Source of the DNA: Comamonadaceae bacterium M7527
GTDB taxonomy: Bacteria; Pseudomonadota; Gammaproteobacteria; Burkholderiales; Burkholderiaceae_C
Direction: 5' to 3'
Length of the DNA: 64,000 nt
NCBI GenBank assembly: GCA_021044545.1
Contig: CP087990.1
Location: 1,054,001-1,118,000, forward strand
The notes below the pieces were generated by a model. That model searched no databases. It saw nothing but the letters and a program-made list of their open reading frames with translations, and was not told the DNA's origin. Numbering within the stretch: the stretch's first letter is position 1; each line of letters begins with the position of its first letter. Shown in pieces: positions 36,895-46,529 of this stretch. Both the position numbers and the translations under genes were made by a program.

Positions 36895-37596
36895 TTAAGT
36901 AGCTGACAACACCCCGCCCACCAAGGCGTATTGGCGCTGACATTGTTGCGCAAGCGTGACGTCGTGCGTCACCACCACCAGGGCAGTTTGTTGCTGCGCC
37001 GCGAGTTCACACATCAGCTCAAACACGTTTTGGGCAGCGCTTCTATCCAGATTGCCCGTGGGCTCGTCTGCCAACACGCAGGCGGGCTGCGTCACCAGCG
37101 CTCTGGCCACTGCCACGCGCTGCCGCTCACCGCCAGACAGCTCTGCAGGACGGTGATGCAAACGCTCACCCAAGCCCACTTTGCGCAACATGGCCGCAGC
37201 TTGCTCGTTGGCGCTGGCTTTGTCTTGGCGTCGAATCCACAGTGGCATGGCCACGTTGTCCAGTGCTGAGAACTCTGGCAACAAGTGATGAAATTGGTAG
37301 ATGAAGCCCAAGTGTCTGTTGCGCCATTGGCTTTGCGCCTGACCGCTCATGCTGGCCCAATTACTGGCGCACAAGGACGCCTCACCACTGCTGGCCTTGT
37401 CCAGGCCGCCCAAAATATGCAGCAAGGTGCTTTTGCCAGAACCTGATGCACCCACCACGGCCACCGTCTCGCCAGCAGCAACACTTAAAGACACCTCGCG
37501 CAGTACGGTCACATCCAGGCGCCCTTCGGTAAAGCGCTTGCTGAGCTTAACGGCGCTGACGACCTCACCCATACGCTGACTCAAAAGCTCACTCAT
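36895..37596 (-). CDS. lolD: Lipoprotein-releasing ABC transporter ATPase LolD
   Basis: About 233 residues. Walker A GASGSGKSTLLHILGGLD, the LolD-type Q-loop region LGFIYQFHHLLPEFSALDNV, signature LSGGERQRVAVARAL and Walker B CVLADEPTGNLD are all present. It powers extraction of outer-membrane lipoproteins by LolCDE. The true ATG (37596) overlaps the lolC end by 8 bases; the frame extending to 37779 is not the start. Confidence 0.95.
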   Translation of the reverse strand: MSELLSQRMGEVVSAVKLSKRFTEGRLDVTVLREVSLSVAAGETVAVVGASGSGKSTLLHILGGLDKASSGEASLCASNWASMSGQAQSQWRNRHLGFIYQFHHLLPEFSALDNVAMPLWIRRQDKASANEQAAAMLRKVGLGERLHHRPAELSGGERQRVAVARALVTQPACVLADEPTGNLDRSAAQNVFELMCELAAQQQTALVVVTHDVTLAQQCQRQYALVGGVLSAT

Positions 37597-38845
37597 AGCG
37601 CAAAGCCTCCGCTGGATTAATGCGACTGGCACGCCAGCTGGGGTATAGCGTGGCGACAAAAGCCAACACCAACGAAATAACGGTAATGGGAAATATGTCG
37701 CCCCACCGCGGGTCGCTGGGCATGCGGCTGATGAGGTAGACGTCTTGCGGCAAAAAGCTGGCACCCACCAGTTGCTCAATAAAGGGCACGATCACGTCGA
37801 CATTAAAAGCCACCAAAAGACCAAGCCCCAGGCCAGCCAAAGTACCCATGACGCCAGCGGCAGCACCTTGCACCACAAAAATACCCATCACACTGAGCGG
37901 CGTGGCGCCCAGGGTGCGCAATATGGCAATGTCTGCGCGTTTGTCGGTGACCGTCATCACCAAGGTGCTGACCAGGTTAAACGCCGCTACCGCCACGATG
38001 AGCGTGAGAATGATGGCCATCATGCGTTTTTCCACTTGCACGGCAGCAAACCAATTGCGGTTTTGTCGTGTCCAGTCACTTACCACGTAGTCAAAACCCA
38101 GGCTGGCAGACACGCTGGCCGCCACCTGCGGTGCGAGGTTGTAGTCGTCCAGCTTCAGACGCACACCGGTTGGGCCCGCCAGGCGAAACAACTTGGCTGC
38201 GTCATTCATGTGCAAGTAAGCGTAACCCGCGTCAAACTCGTAATGACCAGAGTCAAATGCGCCCAGTACCTTCATTTGCTTTAAGCGCGGCACCACGCCA
38301 GCAGGCGTCATTTGGCCGCTGGGCACTATCAGCGTGACGGTGTCGCCTGCACCCACACCCAACGAGCGCGCCAAGTTGCCGCCCACAATCACGCCAAACT
38401 CACCGCTCTTCAACTGCTCACGCAGACCAGCAGGCATGTCTGCCACCAAAGGCGTGACGTGTTGTTCCAGGGCAGGGTCTATGCCACGCAACACCACACC
38501 GCGCATATCGTCGCCCCTGGACACCAGCGCCTGCGCCGCCACAAAGGGCGCTGCGGCCAATACATGCTCTTGGGTGCCAAGGCGCTGAAGCAAGCTGGGC
38601 AAGTCTGACACGGCTTGGCCACTTGCCTCAAACACCTCAACGTGGGCCAGCACGCTGAGCATGCGGTCGCGTACCTCTTTTTGAAAGCCGTTCATCACCG
38701 ACAACACAATAATGAGCGCAGCCACGCCCAGGCAAATGCCCAACATGGACACGCCGGAGATAAACGAGATAAAGCCGTTTTTTGCGCTGGATTTGGCCGC
38801 TCGGGTGTAGCGCCAGCCAATACTGAGTTCGTAGGGTATTTTCAT
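37589..38845 (-). CDS. lolC: Lipoprotein-releasing system permease LolC/LolE
   Basis: 418 residues. An N-terminal helix within SFISGVSMLGICLGVAALIIVLSVMNGF, a large periplasmic domain, and three C-terminal helices (FtsX/MacB domain) are the LolC/E layout. Only one permease gene is present beside lolD, so the transporter may use one LolC/E-type subunit (LolF-like arrangement) or a second copy elsewhere. Confidence 0.93.
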   Translation of the reverse strand: MKIPYELSIGWRYTRAAKSSAKNGFISFISGVSMLGICLGVAALIIVLSVMNGFQKEVRDRMLSVLAHVEVFEASGQAVSDLPSLLQRLGTQEHVLAAAPFVAAQALVSRGDDMRGVVLRGIDPALEQHVTPLVADMPAGLREQLKSGEFGVIVGGNLARSLGVGAGDTVTLIVPSGQMTPAGVVPRLKQMKVLGAFDSGHYEFDAGYAYLHMNDAAKLFRLAGPTGVRLKLDDYNLAPQVAASVSASLGFDYVVSDWTRQNRNWFAAVQVEKRMMAIILTLIVAVAAFNLVSTLVMTVTDKRADIAILRTLGATPLSVMGIFVVQGAAAGVMGTLAGLGLGLLVAFNVDVIVPFIEQLVGASFLPQDVYLISRMPSDPRWGDIFPITVISLVLAFVATLYPSWRASRINPAEALRYE

Positions 38846-38899
38846 GACGGTGATAATGACGGTTTGCCTATTGTGGCAGGCTTACCACTGGTTTCCCTT

Positions 38900-39925
38900 A
38901 TGTCCATGCCCATTCGCCACGTCTACATAGCTGATGCCACTTGGCAGGGCGACGACGCACAGGTGCAAGCCATGGACCAGGCCATACACAACAAAGCACC
39001 ACACACCCAGGCGCTGCTGGCCAGCTGGCAAGCCGTACCGCAGCCACCAGCCCTGCCTGACGACTGGGCTACGCCACTTGAGCGGGCGTGGGCCAGCGCC
39101 CTGGGCTGGCAACCCGACAGCACACACGACTTACTTGACCAGCCCCTGCCCTTGGCGGCGCTGGCGCTGAGCGACGAACTGCCCCCCAACACACCCGCGG
39201 CATGGCTACACCCTGTGCACATTACCGCTGGCATGAACGATGTACGCCTGAGCCACCCCAACGAACTGAACTTAAGTGCAAAGCACAGCCAAGACTTGCT
39301 GGCCGCTCTAAAGCCCTTGTGCACCGAGGACGGTGTTGAACTGCGATACGTCAGCTCAGACCGGTGGCTGATGGTGGGCGAACGTCTGCGCGGCATTGTG
39401 AGCCCGTCACTACAAAAGGCCGCCAACAACAGTGTGGATGGCTGGCTGCCCTTTAGCACCACCCACACCGAAGCCGCCAAGTGGATGCGCCGCCTGCAAA
39501 ACGAAGCGCAAATGCTGTTTTACACACACCCTGTGCACGACCAGCGTAAAGCCCTGGGCTTGCCACCCGTTAGCGGCGTGTGGCTGCAAGGCGCTGGCGC
39601 GCTGGCGCAGCCTCTTACAACGCAAAACCAGGTTGAACAAGTGCATGACTTGTCCCTGCATGTTCACAAGCCCTTCGACTGGCAAGCCGCCTGGGCTGCA
39701 CTGGACGCAAGCTGCATAAAAGCGCTGCTAAGCCTGGGCAACAGCCAGGCCATTTGCGTGAGCTTTGCCAGTCATAACGGCATCAAAACCTATGCCAGCC
39801 CCCCTTTGGCCGCCACACAACCCCAACCCAAGACAGGCAGTTGGTTGTTGGGCATGGCGCGCAAGCTCACAATGCGCCCAGCCCAACAAGCCAACACCAT
39901 ACCCAGTGCCCTCACGCCACACTAA
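38900..39925 (+). CDS. RpfE-like protein upstream of recJ
   Basis: 341-residue cytosolic protein of the type found next to recJ in beta- and gamma-proteobacteria. It is called RpfE in the Xanthomonas rpf cluster and often mis-annotated as a phosphoglycerate mutase. Seen: HPVHITAGMNDVRLSHPNEL, RYVSSDRWLMVGE and FYTHPVHDQRKALGLPPVSGVWL. No catalytic motif is recognised and the function is unknown. Start ATG 38900 or 38906. Confidence 0.75.
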   Translation: MSMPIRHVYIADATWQGDDAQVQAMDQAIHNKAPHTQALLASWQAVPQPPALPDDWATPLERAWASALGWQPDSTHDLLDQPLPLAALALSDELPPNTPAAWLHPVHITAGMNDVRLSHPNELNLSAKHSQDLLAALKPLCTEDGVELRYVSSDRWLMVGERLRGIVSPSLQKAANNSVDGWLPFSTTHTEAAKWMRRLQNEAQMLFYTHPVHDQRKALGLPPVSGVWLQGAGALAQPLTTQNQVEQVHDLSLHVHKPFDWQAAWAALDASCIKALLSLGNSQAICVSFASHNGIKTYASPPLAATQPQPKTGSWLLGMARKLTMRPAQQANTIPSALTPH

Positions 39926-39956
39926 GCGCGAGCAGCACACAACGACACCAGACCAC

Positions 39957-41681
39957 ATGCACATTACCGCCAGAGACATTCCCCCGCGCACGGTTTACGC
40001 GCTTGAGCAAGCAGGCGTTCACCCGCTGCTGGCCCAACTGTTTGCCGCACGCGGCGTACAAAGCCCACAAGACCTAGACGACAGCTTGGCCAAGCTCCTG
40101 CCCCCAGACACCATGCTGGGGCTAGACACTGCTGCCAACACCCTGGCACAGGCCATTGCGCAACAACAACACATTTGTGTGGTCGCCGACTACGACTGCG
40201 ACGGTGCCACCGCTTGTGCCGTGGCCATTCGCGGCTTGCGCTTGCTGGGCGCTAACAACGCACACTACCTGGTTCCAGACCGTATCACCGACGGCTATGG
40301 CCTCACCCCCAGTATTTCCAAGCGCGTAGCTGCCAGCGGTGCGCAAGTGCTGGTCACAGTAGACAACGGCATTGCCAGCCTGGACGGCGTATCCACCGCG
40401 CGCGAGCTGGGCCTGACCGTAGTGGTCACAGACCACCATTTGCCTGCCTTGGTCAATGGCGAGATCAAGCTGCCCAATGCCCACGCCATCGCCAACCCCA
40501 ACCAGCCCGGCTGTGCTTTTGAGAGCAAAGCCATTGCCGGTGTGGGTGTAATGTTCTATGTGCTTCTAAAGCTGCGCGCCGTGCTGCGCGAGCAAGGCCA
40601 GTTTGACGCCAGCAACCAGCCCAAGCTAGACACCTTGCTGCCCCTGGTGGCACTGGGCACTGTGGCCGACGTGGTCAAACTGGACGCCAACAACAGGCGT
40701 TTGGTAGCCCAGGGCTTGAAGCGCATTCGCGCTGGCCATTTGCCAGTGGGCATGCAAGCCTTGTTCAGGGTGGCAGGCCGTCAAACCGATGTGGCCACCA
40801 CGTTTGACTTTGGTTTTGCCGTGGGCCCACGCCTCAATGCTGCAGGCCGCTTGGCCGATATGACACTGGGCATTGAATGCCTTATTACCGACGACGCCGC
40901 TCGCGCTGACGAGCTGGCGCAAATGCTTGACCAAATCAACCGCGAACGCAAAAACATAGAAGGCCACATGCGCGACCAAGCGCTGGAAATGGCCGAGGCC
41001 ATGATAGACAGCGATGCCGAGCCGCCACCCGCTGTGTGCGTGTTCGACCCCGACTTTCACGAGGGCGTGGTGGGCATTGTGGCCTCGCGCCTCAAAGACA
41101 AAATGCACAGGCCCACCTTTGTATTTGCCATGAGCCAGTCGCCAGGCTGCGAGGACGAGTTGAAAGGCTCTGGGCGCTCTATCCCGGGCTTTCATTTGCG
41201 TGACGCACTGGACTTGGTCGCCAAACGCCACCCCGGTGTGCTGCTGCGCTTTGGCGGCCATGCCATGGCAGCGGGCTGCACCATAGACGCCGACCAGCTG
41301 GACTTGTTTGAGCACGCCTTGCAAACCGTGGCCAGCGAATGGCTAGACGCCAGCACACTCACCAGGCGTCTGGAAACAGACGGCCCGCTAGACCCCCAAT
41401 ACCGCCACCCCGACGTGGTAGACCACTTGCACCAAGCGGTATGGGGTCAAGGTTTTGCACCGCCTTTGTTTAGCGAAGAAGTGCAAATCGTGTCGCAGCG
41501 CTTGGTGGGCGACAAACACCTGGCACTCAAAATGCTGCACCAAGGCCAGGCCGTGGACGGCATTTGGTTTGGCCACACCGAGCCTCTGCCCACACCCGTC
41601 AAGCTGGCCTTTAGGCTGGACGCCGATGCGTGGCAAGGACAAAAGCGGGTGCGCTTTCTGGTGGAAGGCGCGCAGCTATGA
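39957..41681 (+). CDS. recJ: Single-stranded-DNA-specific exonuclease RecJ
   Basis: 574 residues. DHH-phosphoesterase motifs: Asp78/Asp80/Asp82 in VVADYDCDGATACAV and D159-H160-H161 in VVTDHHLPA; the DHHA1 motif appears as RFGGHAMAAGCTI. A 5'-3' ssDNA exonuclease of recombination and mismatch repair. ATG 39957 (MHITARDIPPR) matches the family start; an upstream extension is not believable. Its stop overlaps the next ATG (ATGA). Confidence 0.95.
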   Translation: MHITARDIPPRTVYALEQAGVHPLLAQLFAARGVQSPQDLDDSLAKLLPPDTMLGLDTAANTLAQAIAQQQHICVVADYDCDGATACAVAIRGLRLLGANNAHYLVPDRITDGYGLTPSISKRVAASGAQVLVTVDNGIASLDGVSTARELGLTVVVTDHHLPALVNGEIKLPNAHAIANPNQPGCAFESKAIAGVGVMFYVLLKLRAVLREQGQFDASNQPKLDTLLPLVALGTVADVVKLDANNRRLVAQGLKRIRAGHLPVGMQALFRVAGRQTDVATTFDFGFAVGPRLNAAGRLADMTLGIECLITDDAARADELAQMLDQINRERKNIEGHMRDQALEMAEAMIDSDAEPPPAVCVFDPDFHEGVVGIVASRLKDKMHRPTFVFAMSQSPGCEDELKGSGRSIPGFHLRDALDLVAKRHPGVLLRFGGHAMAAGCTIDADQLDLFEHALQTVASEWLDASTLTRRLETDGPLDPQYRHPDVVDHLHQAVWGQGFAPPLFSEEVQIVSQRLVGDKHLALKMLHQGQAVDGIWFGHTEPLPTPVKLAFRLDADAWQGQKRVRFLVEGAQL

Positions 41682-42536
41682 CAAGCACCTGCAACCCCTT
41701 GCTGAACGCTGACCTGCACTGCCACTCCACAGCTTCAGACGGCACACTGCCCCAGGACCAGCTGGTCCAGCGGGCCGGACAACGGCGTGGAACTGTGGGC
41801 ACTGACAGACCACGACGAAATTGCAGGCTTGGCCCGCGCCAATGAGGTGGCCAACGATGTGGGCTTGCCCTTTGTCAATGGCGTGGAGATATCCGTGAGC
41901 TTTGCCGGCGTCACCGTGCACATTGTCGGCTTGGGCTTTGACCGCACCCACCCAGACTTGATCGCAGGCCTAGCCGCCACACGCGGTGGGCGCGCCCAGC
42001 GCGCACGCGACATGGCCGCAGAGCTGGCCAAAGTAGGCATTCAAAACGCCTACGAGGGCGCGCTCAAATACGTGGGCAACCCTGACCTCATTTCGCGCAC
42101 CCACTTTGCCCGCCACATCGTAGACGTAGGCATGGCACGCGACACCCACGATGTGTTCCGCAAATATTTAGCCGACCACAAACCCGGCTTTGTGCCCCAC
42201 AAATGGGCCAAACTGGGCGACGCTGTGAAGTGGATTACAGGCGCTGGCGGCGTAGCCGTCATTGCACACCCAGCCCGCTACGGCCTGTCGCCCACAGCTG
42301 AGTACGCCTTGTTCAGCGAGTTCAAAACCCACGGTGGCCAAGCCACAGAGGTGGTCACCGGCAGTCACAGCGAGTCCGAGTACATCAAGTACGCCGACAT
42401 GGCGCGCGAGTTTGGCCTCATGGCCTCACGCGGCTCGGACTTCCACAGCCCCACCGAAAGCCGCATTGACTTGGGCGCCCTGCCGCCACTGCCCAAAGGT
42501 TTGACGCCGGTGTGGTCGGTGCTAGCTGCGACTTAA
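41678..42536 (+). pseudogene. PHP-domain phosphatase (YciV/RNase AM-like), frameshifted
   Basis: ATG 41678 opens MTSTCNPLLNADLHCHSTAS, with the first PHP metal motif DLHCHSTASDG, and continues to about 41776. The rest of the protein lies one frame over, beginning DNGVELWALTDHDEIAGL and running to 42536 with VNGVEISVSF, AVIAHPARYG and SRGSDFHSP. Relatives have one more residue at the junction, so loss of two bases near 41777 fits best. The family hydrolyses 3',5'-nucleoside bisphosphates or trims RNA 5' ends. Broken as written: a real lesion or a sequence error. Confidence 0.85.
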
Positions 42537-43445
42537 GCCAACAGGTAAGGCGCTTAAAAACGACTCGCTTTGCTCTGCGTCCAGCGCCAGCAATGGCGCT
42601 CGCACACGCAACCAGCCGTCGTCGCCGGTGTGCTGCGCCATCAGCACTTTAAAAGCAGGCATCAACGGGTACTGAAACAACACCTTTAAAAACGCCACTA
42701 CTTGTGCTTGTTTAGCCGCGTCAAAGCCGTCGGTAATGAGCTGTGAAACCAGCTCTGGCATAACGTTGGCCACACCACTGATAGCACCGTTGCTGCCCAA
42801 CGCCGCCATGGTTTGCAAGTCTGGCTCGTTGCCCACCCATATTTGCAAATCGGGCAAAGCACTGCTCAAGGCTTTGGAATGGTTAAGGTCGCCGCCACTG
42901 TCCTTTACACCCAGTATCGCGCTGGGGTAGAGCCTGACCAAGGTTTGCACCAACCGCACAGACAGCGCCACCCCCATGATTTGGGGTATGGGATAGAGCA
43001 CTATCGCCAGTGGCTTGGTGACACTGGCTTGTACCGCGTCTAGCACTTGCGTGTCGGCTCGCTCTACAACTTGGTCGCTCACACCGTTAAAGAAAAATGG
43101 CGGCGCCAACAAACATGCATGTACACCGAGGTCTGTGGCATGGCGTGTGAGAACAATGCTGTCAGGTATGGCGGCGCAGGTGGTGTGCGCAATGATGCGC
43201 TCAGACGGTACGCCTGTATCCACTAGATCTTGAAGCGCCTGCATGCGCTCAGCCACTGTCAACGAAGGGCCTTCGCCTGTGGTGCCAAACAGGGTGACAC
43301 CTGCGCAGCCTTTGGCGAGTAGCCGCTGCGCATGCGCTGCCATAGCCGCAATGTTGACGTTCAGCGATTCATCAAAGGGTGTGAGCAGGGCTGGCCACAC
43401 ACCAAGGTGTGTTTGCACGTTGTGTGGTGTGGTCTGAGCGGTCAT
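42522..43445 (-). CDS. Dihydrodipicolinate synthase/N-acetylneuraminate lyase family aldolase
   Basis: 307-residue class I aldolase TIM barrel. GVTLFGTTGEGPSLTVAER is the DapA-family GTTGE loop, the catalytic Tyr lies in IVLYPIPQ, and the Schiff-base Lys in ILGVKDSGGDLNHS. Its place in a TRAP transporter operon argues for a catabolic 2-keto acid aldolase or decarboxylating dehydratase rather than lysine synthesis. Overlaps the convergent PHP gene by 15 bases. Confidence 0.88.
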   Translation of the reverse strand: MTAQTTPHNVQTHLGVWPALLTPFDESLNVNIAAMAAHAQRLLAKGCAGVTLFGTTGEGPSLTVAERMQALQDLVDTGVPSERIIAHTTCAAIPDSIVLTRHATDLGVHACLLAPPFFFNGVSDQVVERADTQVLDAVQASVTKPLAIVLYPIPQIMGVALSVRLVQTLVRLYPSAILGVKDSGGDLNHSKALSSALPDLQIWVGNEPDLQTMAALGSNGAISGVANVMPELVSQLITDGFDAAKQAQVVAFLKVLFQYPLMPAFKVLMAQHTGDDGWLRVRAPLLALDAEQSESFLSALPVGLSRS

Positions 43446-43457
43446 GGTGCAAAGGAT

Positions 43458-44756
43458 CTAAGTACCGGTGTAACCAAACTGCTGTGGCAGCCACAACACA
43501 ATTTGTGGGAACAAAATCAGCAACAACAACGCACCTAAGAGAGCGATGAGGAATGGCCAAATTTCCTTGATGATCTCTGACAACTTGATACCAGTGGTGC
43601 CGTTGATCACGAATAACAAAATACCGTAAGGCGGCGTGATGAGGCCAATCATGCAATTGATAACGGCCACCACACCAAAGTGCACCAAGTCGATGCCCAG
43701 CAAACGGCAAGTCTGCAAAAACAGCGGAATGATCACCAAAATAATGGTGGTTGCGTCCAATATGCAGCCCAACAACAGCAACACAACGTTGACGCCAAGC
43801 ATAAAACTCATTGGCGTCACGTTTAGACTTTGCAAATATTCGGCCAAGAGCGTGGGGATGTTTTCTGAAGCAACGATGTAATTCAGTATCAGCGCGCCGC
43901 CGATGACCAAACCAACAGACGCGGATGCCTTCACGCTATTGAGCATGACCTCACGCATATTTTTAAGATTGATCGTGCGGTAGAAGACGGCTGCCAAAAT
44001 AAACGCGTAGGCAGCCGCTACAGCCGCAGCTTCCGTTGACGTGGTCACACCGCCGTAAATGCCGTACAACAAAATCACCGGCATCAATAATGCTGGAAAT
44101 GCCTTAACGGTAATACCCGGAATGTTGCGCAATGGCACCACCTCATCGGCTGCGAACCCGCGCCTGTGCGAGATAAATGTGTTCATGGTCATCAGCATCA
44201 AGCCCATGAGCAGCCCAGGCAAAATGCCACCCAAGAACAAGAATCCGATAGACGTGTCCGAGACCAAGGCGTAAATCACCATGGGAATGGACGGTGGGAT
44301 AACCGGCCCAATGGTGGCTGACGCTGCGGTGATTGCAGCTGCATAGCCGGGTGTGTAGCGACCGTCTTTGGTCATCATCTGAATAATGACCTTGCCCAAA
44401 CCCGCTGCGTCTGCCACCGCCGAACCCGACATGCCTGAGAAAATAAGGCTGGACACCACGTTCACATGGCCCAAACCACCTTTGAATCGACCCACCATGG
44501 CCACGCAAAACTGCAGCAAGCGCTCACTGATACTGCCCGCGTTCATGATGTTGGCCGCAACAATAAACAGCGGCACGGCCAGCAACACAAAACTGTCGTA
44601 TATGCCGTAGATGATTTGCTCAGCGGCAATACCTAAGTCTTGGCCAGACACCGCGAGATAGGCCACCGCACTGGCGATGATGGAATAGGCAATGGGTGTG
44701 CCAATAGCGGCCAACAGAAACAACGTGAGCAAGCTGGTGGTGAATGCAATACTCAT
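43458..44756 (-). CDS. dctM: TRAP transporter large permease (DctM)
   Basis: 432-residue polytopic protein. SSLIFSGMSGSAVADAAGLG and AAITAASATIGPVIPPSIPM are the DctM signatures. Forms the main sodium-coupled translocation channel with DctQ. Start overlaps the dctQ stop (ATGA). Confidence 0.95.
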   Translation of the reverse strand: MSIAFTTSLLTLFLLAAIGTPIAYSIIASAVAYLAVSGQDLGIAAEQIIYGIYDSFVLLAVPLFIVAANIMNAGSISERLLQFCVAMVGRFKGGLGHVNVVSSLIFSGMSGSAVADAAGLGKVIIQMMTKDGRYTPGYAAAITAASATIGPVIPPSIPMVIYALVSDTSIGFLFLGGILPGLLMGLMLMTMNTFISHRRGFAADEVVPLRNIPGITVKAFPALLMPVILLYGIYGGVTTSTEAAAVAAAYAFILAAVFYRTINLKNMREVMLNSVKASASVGLVIGGALILNYIVASENIPTLLAEYLQSLNVTPMSFMLGVNVVLLLLGCILDATTIILVIIPLFLQTCRLLGIDLVHFGVVAVINCMIGLITPPYGILLFVINGTTGIKLSEIIKEIWPFLIALLGALLLLILFPQIVLWLPQQFGYTGT

Positions 44757-45262
44757 CGCTGATCACCTTGTGCAGGAAATGCGTCCAATTGGTCCATGTG
44801 GGTGCCGCGGACAATGTGCAGCAAGCGGTGGCCGTAGCGCACAACAACAGCCAGCATAAATAGCAGGTAGATGGAAAAAACGTAAGCCAGCGGGATGCGT
44901 AAGGTCCCGCTTTTTTTAATAGTTAAAAAGCTCACAAAGTCATAGGTGCCTGCGGCTGATGCCACCATAGTGAGCACCACTGCAATGGCAGCAATACCGG
45001 CCAACCACCGACGCACGCGCTCAGTGGAGGCCATGTAGATCATGTCAAAACGAACATGCTCTTGATTGGTCAAACAAAAAGCCGAACCCCACAAAACCGT
45101 CCACAACCACATGGTCAAACACAGCTCTAGTGTCCAGCCCAAGGGGGCATCAAACACGTAGCGCGACGTGATTTGTAAAACAAAGGCCAGGAACATCACG
45201 GACAACATGGCGATGGCCACGTCGTCCGCCCTGGCCGACCACCATGACCGCTTACGGTGCAT
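44753..45262 (-). CDS. dctQ: TRAP transporter small permease (DctQ)
   Basis: 169 residues, four helices, with the DctQ pattern LGWTLELCLTMWLWTVLWGSAF and NQEHVRFDMIY. Partner of the DctM permease encoded directly downstream. Co-transcribed with the binding protein gene 43 bases upstream. Confidence 0.93.
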   Translation of the reverse strand: MHRKRSWWSARADDVAIAMLSVMFLAFVLQITSRYVFDAPLGWTLELCLTMWLWTVLWGSAFCLTNQEHVRFDMIYMASTERVRRWLAGIAAIAVVLTMVASAAGTYDFVSFLTIKKSGTLRIPLAYVFSIYLLFMLAVVVRYGHRLLHIVRGTHMDQLDAFPAQGDQR

Positions 45263-45305
45263 AGGTCGGCTTTCTGAGTGAGGTGCCAGAGGTGTCTAGC
45301 TAGGC

Positions 45306-46296
45306 TTACAGGGCGTTGATTTTTTCAACAATACCCTTAGGCCATGACTTTGACAGATCTGACTCCAAGTACATTTTTTGTACGCGAGTGCGGAAAGCGT
45401 TCACGTCAGGCGTGTACACCTTCAAACCCTTGCTCACAAAGAACTGCTCCAGCTCGCCCTCTAACTTAAGCTGGCGTGCACGCGCCCAGTTTGTAGTTTG
45501 GTCAGCTGCTTTTTGCAATTCGGCTTGCTGCGCTGGCGTCATCTTGTCAAACACCTTCTTGCTGATAGCCAGGTAGTTCAAGTCCACCAAGTGGCTGGTC
45601 AGCACAATTTGCTTGGTCACTTCGTAAAACTTGGCGTCTTTGTTGATCGGCAATGGGTTGTCTTGTCCATCAACCGCACCCGTTTGCAGACCGGTGTACA
45701 CCTCGGTAAAGGCCATAGGTGTTGGGCTAGCACCCAGGGCGCGACCCAAAAATTGCCATGCGTCAGAGCCTGGCATACGCAACTTCACGCCTGCCAAATC
45801 CTCGGGTGTCTTGATCTCTTTATCTGTACGCAAGTTCAACTGGCGGCGTCCCAAGTAAATCGCCAATCAGCTTAACGCCCAGCTTGTCTTCAACCTGTTG
45901 CTTGAAAGGCTTGAACAGGTCTGAATTGAATACGGCTACTTGGTGCGCCGCATCCCGGTGCAAGTAGCCCGCTGAGAACACAGAAAACTCTGGGAAGAAT
46001 TCAGCCAGCTCTTGTGCAGACGTAATCGACATCTCCAAGTTACCGCGGGCAATGGCTTCAAGTTCTGTGCCCTGCTTGAATAAAGAGGCATTCCAGTGGC
46101 CTTCGAAGTCTGCAAATTTGGCCACAGCTGGACCAAACTGCTCAGTCATTGCCACGGCGCGAGCGTCTGTGGCTGATGCTGGCGCAGACAAGCGCAATTT
46201 GATTTTGTCAGCTGCAAAAGCGGTGCCGGTAGCGGCCACCAAAGACATGGCAGCGGCGGCGCCGATAAGGCTACGGCGAATGGTTGAAACGGTCAT
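45306..46296 (-). pseudogene. dctP: TRAP transporter solute-binding protein (DctP), frameshifted
   Basis: Two overlapping frames make one protein. The first (46296 to about 45858) has a Sec signal peptide (RRSLIGAAAAMSLVAATGTAFA) and residues up to GVKLIGD. The second resumes at YLGRRQLNLRTDKEIKTPED and continues to 45306 with LRMPGSDAWQFLGRALGASP and YTGLQTGAVDGQDNP, the DctP core holding the carboxylate-binding Arg. One extra base in the AAA run at 45857-45859 separates them. Ribosome binding site AGGAGA precedes the ATG. Ligand likely quinate, shikimate or a related acid from context (inference). Confidence 0.88.
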
Positions 46297-46376
46297 GAGG
46301 TATCTCCTAAATCAGTTTGGACTGTACCGGCACCACGTTGTGCGGTGGTAGCAAATGCTAACAGTATTTAATTTTA

Positions 46377-46392
46377 TGTACCAGCTGGTACA
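46377..46392. promoter_or_regulatory. TetR operator 1, upstream of the TRAP operon
   Basis: TGTACCAGCTGGTACA is a perfect 16-base palindrome, and the flanking A/T extend it to 18. It lies about 80 bases upstream of the dctP ATG, next to an A/T-rich promoter-like stretch. Confidence 0.7.
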
Positions 46393-46465
46393 TTAAAAAT
46401 AACCTAAGTGTTTACCCTAAAAATAGGTATTTATTGGGCTACAAGTGATATTTTCAAATTCGGAA

Positions 46466-46494
46466 TTGAAGTTGTGTACTCATTGGTACATAAT
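46466..46494 (+). promoter_or_regulatory. tetR promoter
   Basis: TTGAAG (46466-46471), 17-base spacer, CATAAT (46489-46494). Operator 2 fills the spacer and touches the -10, the classic place for autorepression. Confidence 0.6.
46475..46490. promoter_or_regulatory. TetR operator 2, inside the tetR promoter
   Basis: TGTACTCATTGGTACA shares the TGTAC and GGTACA half-sites and 16-base frame with operator 1. Spacing between the two operators is 98 bases. Confidence 0.65.
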
Positions 46495-46529
46495 AATCGC
46501 CAGATGTTACAAGACCCTGGAGCCACCCC

